Both the position numbers and the translations under genes were made by a program. Below, one piece after another: positions 22,527-23,949 of a stretch of DNA of 23,949 nt (positions are counted from its first letter, which is position 1; every line of letters begins with the position of its first letter). The stretch comes from JAVBSN01 sp031556525 (lineage in GTDB: Bacteria; Bacillota; Clostridia; Lachnospirales; Lachnospiraceae), in contig JAVBSS010000021.1 of assembly GCA_031556525.1 (NCBI GenBank), positions 1 through 23,949 of the forward strand. The letters are read 5' to 3'. The notes beneath the pieces were generated by a model, which searched no databases, was not told the origin of the DNA, and saw only the letters and a list, made by a program, of their open reading frames with translations.

Positions 22527-23738
22527 TTAAGTGTTGTCTTTGTTGTTGCCAGGTTTTACAAACGCAGCTCTTGTAATAGCATCACTACCAAATCGTCCTC
22601 TTATGTTATCTATAGCAGAATCTAATTTGGCATGTTTTTCGAACTTATCCATATCAAATAGATTAAGTTGTTTATCAGTATTACTTGTGACTTTGTTGGC
22701 ACTAACACCTAGAAGTCTAATAGGCTTGCCACCCCATAATTCACTAAAAAGTTGAGAAGCAATCTGATAGAATTCATCTGTTGTATTCGTAGGCGATAGT
22801 AGAGAGCGTTGATGGCTTGTTCTAACAAAATTATTATCTTTAATCTCAACTGATATAACTGTTGCAGATACATCATCGTTTCTAAGTCTTGTACATACTT
22901 TTTCTGATAGGGAGAGAAGGACATGTAAAGCATCATCTTCCTTATCTATATCAAAAGCAATAGTAGTTGAGTGACTATATCCTTTTGGAGATTCGTTATG
23001 ATCGCTAAACAAGTCGAGAGATCTTCCGTTAGCAAAATTATATATAATCTCACCTTGTTTTTTAAGATGAGATTTAAGAATAGAGGGGTCTGTTTTAGCT
23101 ATATCTCCGATAGTATGAATTCCAAGGGAATGTAATGTTTTCTCTGTAGAAGGCCCTACAAAAAATAAATCTCTTACGGGTAAAGGCCACATCTTAGACT
23201 CTAATTCCTCTGGAAATAGAGTATGAACTCTATTTGGTTTTTCAAAATCACTTGCCATCTTAGCAAGCAGTTTGTTAGAGGATATTCCTATATTTACAGT
23301 AAAGCCATATTCCTCATATATCTCTTTTTTGAGTCTATGAGCAAACTTAATCAAATCCCCATATATATTTTCTGTACCGCTCATATCACAGAAAGCTTCA
23401 TCAATAGAAAATTGTTCAACAATAGGAGCATATGAATACAATTTTTCAATAAATAGTGCAGACTGTTCTTCATAGTAATGTCTATGAGGTTGTACAACTA
23501 TAAGTTCTGGACATTTCTTGTATGCATGTACAAGAGGTTCGCCAGTAGTTACGCCAAGTTTCTTAGCACTAGTTGATTTTGCAAGAATGATACCGTGGCG
23601 AGTTGCTTCATTGCCACCAACTGCTGAATAAGTATCTCTTAAATCAGAGGTCTCCTTCATTACTCGAAGGTGGTATAGAGCCTCCCAGCTTAGAAACGCA
23701 TTATTAACATCTATATGAAAAAATATATTAGAGCTCAT
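22527..23738 (-). CDS. dinB: Y-family DNA polymerase (DinB/Pol IV-like)
   Basis: Translesion DNA polymerase of 403 residues. I chose the ATG at 23738 because AAAGG lies about 8 bases upstream and HIDVNNAF follows at once; an upstream in-frame start would add 11 unrelated residues. Metal ligands are Asp10 in HIDVNNAF and Asp113/Glu114 in SIDEAF. Phe15 is in the steric-gate position. The finger block reads YSAVGGNEATRHGIILAKS, typical of clostridial members. Helix-hairpin-helix (VGPSTEKTLHSLGIHTIGDIA) and little-finger regions follow. Near the C-terminus QLNLF (about 357-361) is a clear sliding-clamp binding pentapeptide. It is convergent with cellobiose phosphorylase and monocistronic. A palindrome lies in its promoter. 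Confidence 0.93.
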   Translation of the reverse strand: MSSNIFFHIDVNNAFLSWEALYHLRVMKETSDLRDTYSAVGGNEATRHGIILAKSTSAKKLGVTTGEPLVHAYKKCPELIVVQPHRHYYEEQSALFIEKLYSYAPIVEQFSIDEAFCDMSGTENIYGDLIKFAHRLKKEIYEEYGFTVNIGISSNKLLAKMASDFEKPNRVHTLFPEELESKMWPLPVRDLFFVGPSTEKTLHSLGIHTIGDIAKTDPSILKSHLKKQGEIIYNFANGRSLDLFSDHNESPKGYSHSTTIAFDIDKEDDALHVLLSLSEKVCTRLRNDDVSATVISVEIKDNNFVRTSHQRSLLSPTNTTDEFYQIASQLFSELWGGKPIRLLGVSANKVTSNTDKQLNLFDMDKFEKHAKLDSAIDNIRGRFGSDAITRAAFVKPGNNKDNT

Positions 23739-23782
23739 AAAATCAACCTTTCGTGTTAATGTGTTGAACAACCTATGATTTC

Positions 23783-23796
23783 TTAAACATGTTTAA
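23783..23796. promoter_or_regulatory. Palindromic operator candidate upstream of dinB
   Basis: Perfect 14-bp palindrome TTAAACATGTTTAA abutting a minus-strand TATAAA -10 element (23802-23797). A loose -35 TTGTTA lies 19 bases further up. The palindrome would cover the transcription start, as a repressor site would. It does not match the B. subtilis LexA box spacing. Confidence 0.5.
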
Positions 23797-23802
23797 TTTA
23801 TA

Positions 23803-23949
23803 GACTTACTACAATATCATTTAACAATCTGCAGACTTTTTGTATACTTTAATAAGTTTGATTTTGCTTTTAAAGCAGGCACCGAGCAGATGTTTGAGGG
23901 CAACCTTATAATCTATATGATTGTTGCTTTGATGTATAACTATATATAA
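23803..23949. other. Terminal region with no identified gene
   Basis: AT-rich apart from a patch at about 23875-23905 with more G and C. A plus-strand frame stays open from 23797 to a stop at 23947-23949 (about 50 codons) but has no start with a ribosome binding site. No RNA family is recognised. Confidence 0.3.

Noticed and set aside
23783..23796. LexA box upstream of dinB
   Set aside because: Half sites are separated by two bases rather than four, so I report it only as an unidentified palindrome.

Overview
The window is ordinary chromosomal DNA from a low-GC, spore-forming, anaerobic-type Firmicute. A Lachnospiraceae or related clostridial lineage fits best. The grounds are the AT-rich codon use, strong AGGAGG ribosome binding sites, SpoIID and SpoIIQ sporulation proteins, a clostridial-type LTA-synthase-family sulfatase, a PerR repressor, a BspA-like leucine-rich repeat surface protein and a GH94 cellobiose phosphorylase, which suggests cellulose or cellodextrin use. 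I see no insertion sequence, prophage, CRISPR array, tRNA or rRNA.

Layout. (1) 1-5670: the 3' part of ileS, an unexplained 300-base gap ending in a strong terminator, then a membrane-anchored LTA-synthase-like phosphoglycerol transferase. (2) 5667-10385: glycogen phosphorylase and a secreted leucine-rich-repeat protein, each with its own promoter and terminator. (3) 10386-13600: a sporulation and cell-wall cluster made of spoIID (amidase/lytic transglycosylase), an L,D-transpeptidase, and a catalytically dead LytM protein that looks like SpoIIQ. A sigma-E-like promoter precedes spoIID and a sigma-F-like promoter precedes spoIIQ, as expected for mother-cell and forespore partners in engulfment. 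(4) 13651-16690: perR on the minus strand, divergent from a PAS-PAS-GGDEF-EAL protein (degenerate GGDEF, intact EAL), followed by a single-gene acyl carrier protein unit. (5) 16699-18640: a minus-strand pair, a 6-TM chemoreceptor followed by a small HD-type alarmone hydrolase-like protein. (6) 18830-22505: an aldose 1-epimerase followed by cellobiose phosphorylase, a cellobiose phosphorolysis unit. (7) 22527-23738: a minus-strand Y-family DNA polymerase.

How they work together: the two phosphorylases (alpha-glucan and cellobiose) both yield glucose 1-phosphate, and the epimerase probably equilibrates the anomers of the sugars involved. SpoIID and SpoIIQ act on opposite sides of the septal space during engulfment. 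The transpeptidase between them is the least expected member. Most intergenic regions are compact and explained by promoters plus intrinsic terminators. The main unexplained stretches are 2912-3215 and the last 150 bases. No clearly new multi-gene system is evident. The most useful leads are the spoIID-LDT-spoIIQ arrangement, the chemoreceptor/alarmone-hydrolase pair, a cysteine-bearing PAS domain on a one-sided c-di-GMP protein, and several leader or operator structures.
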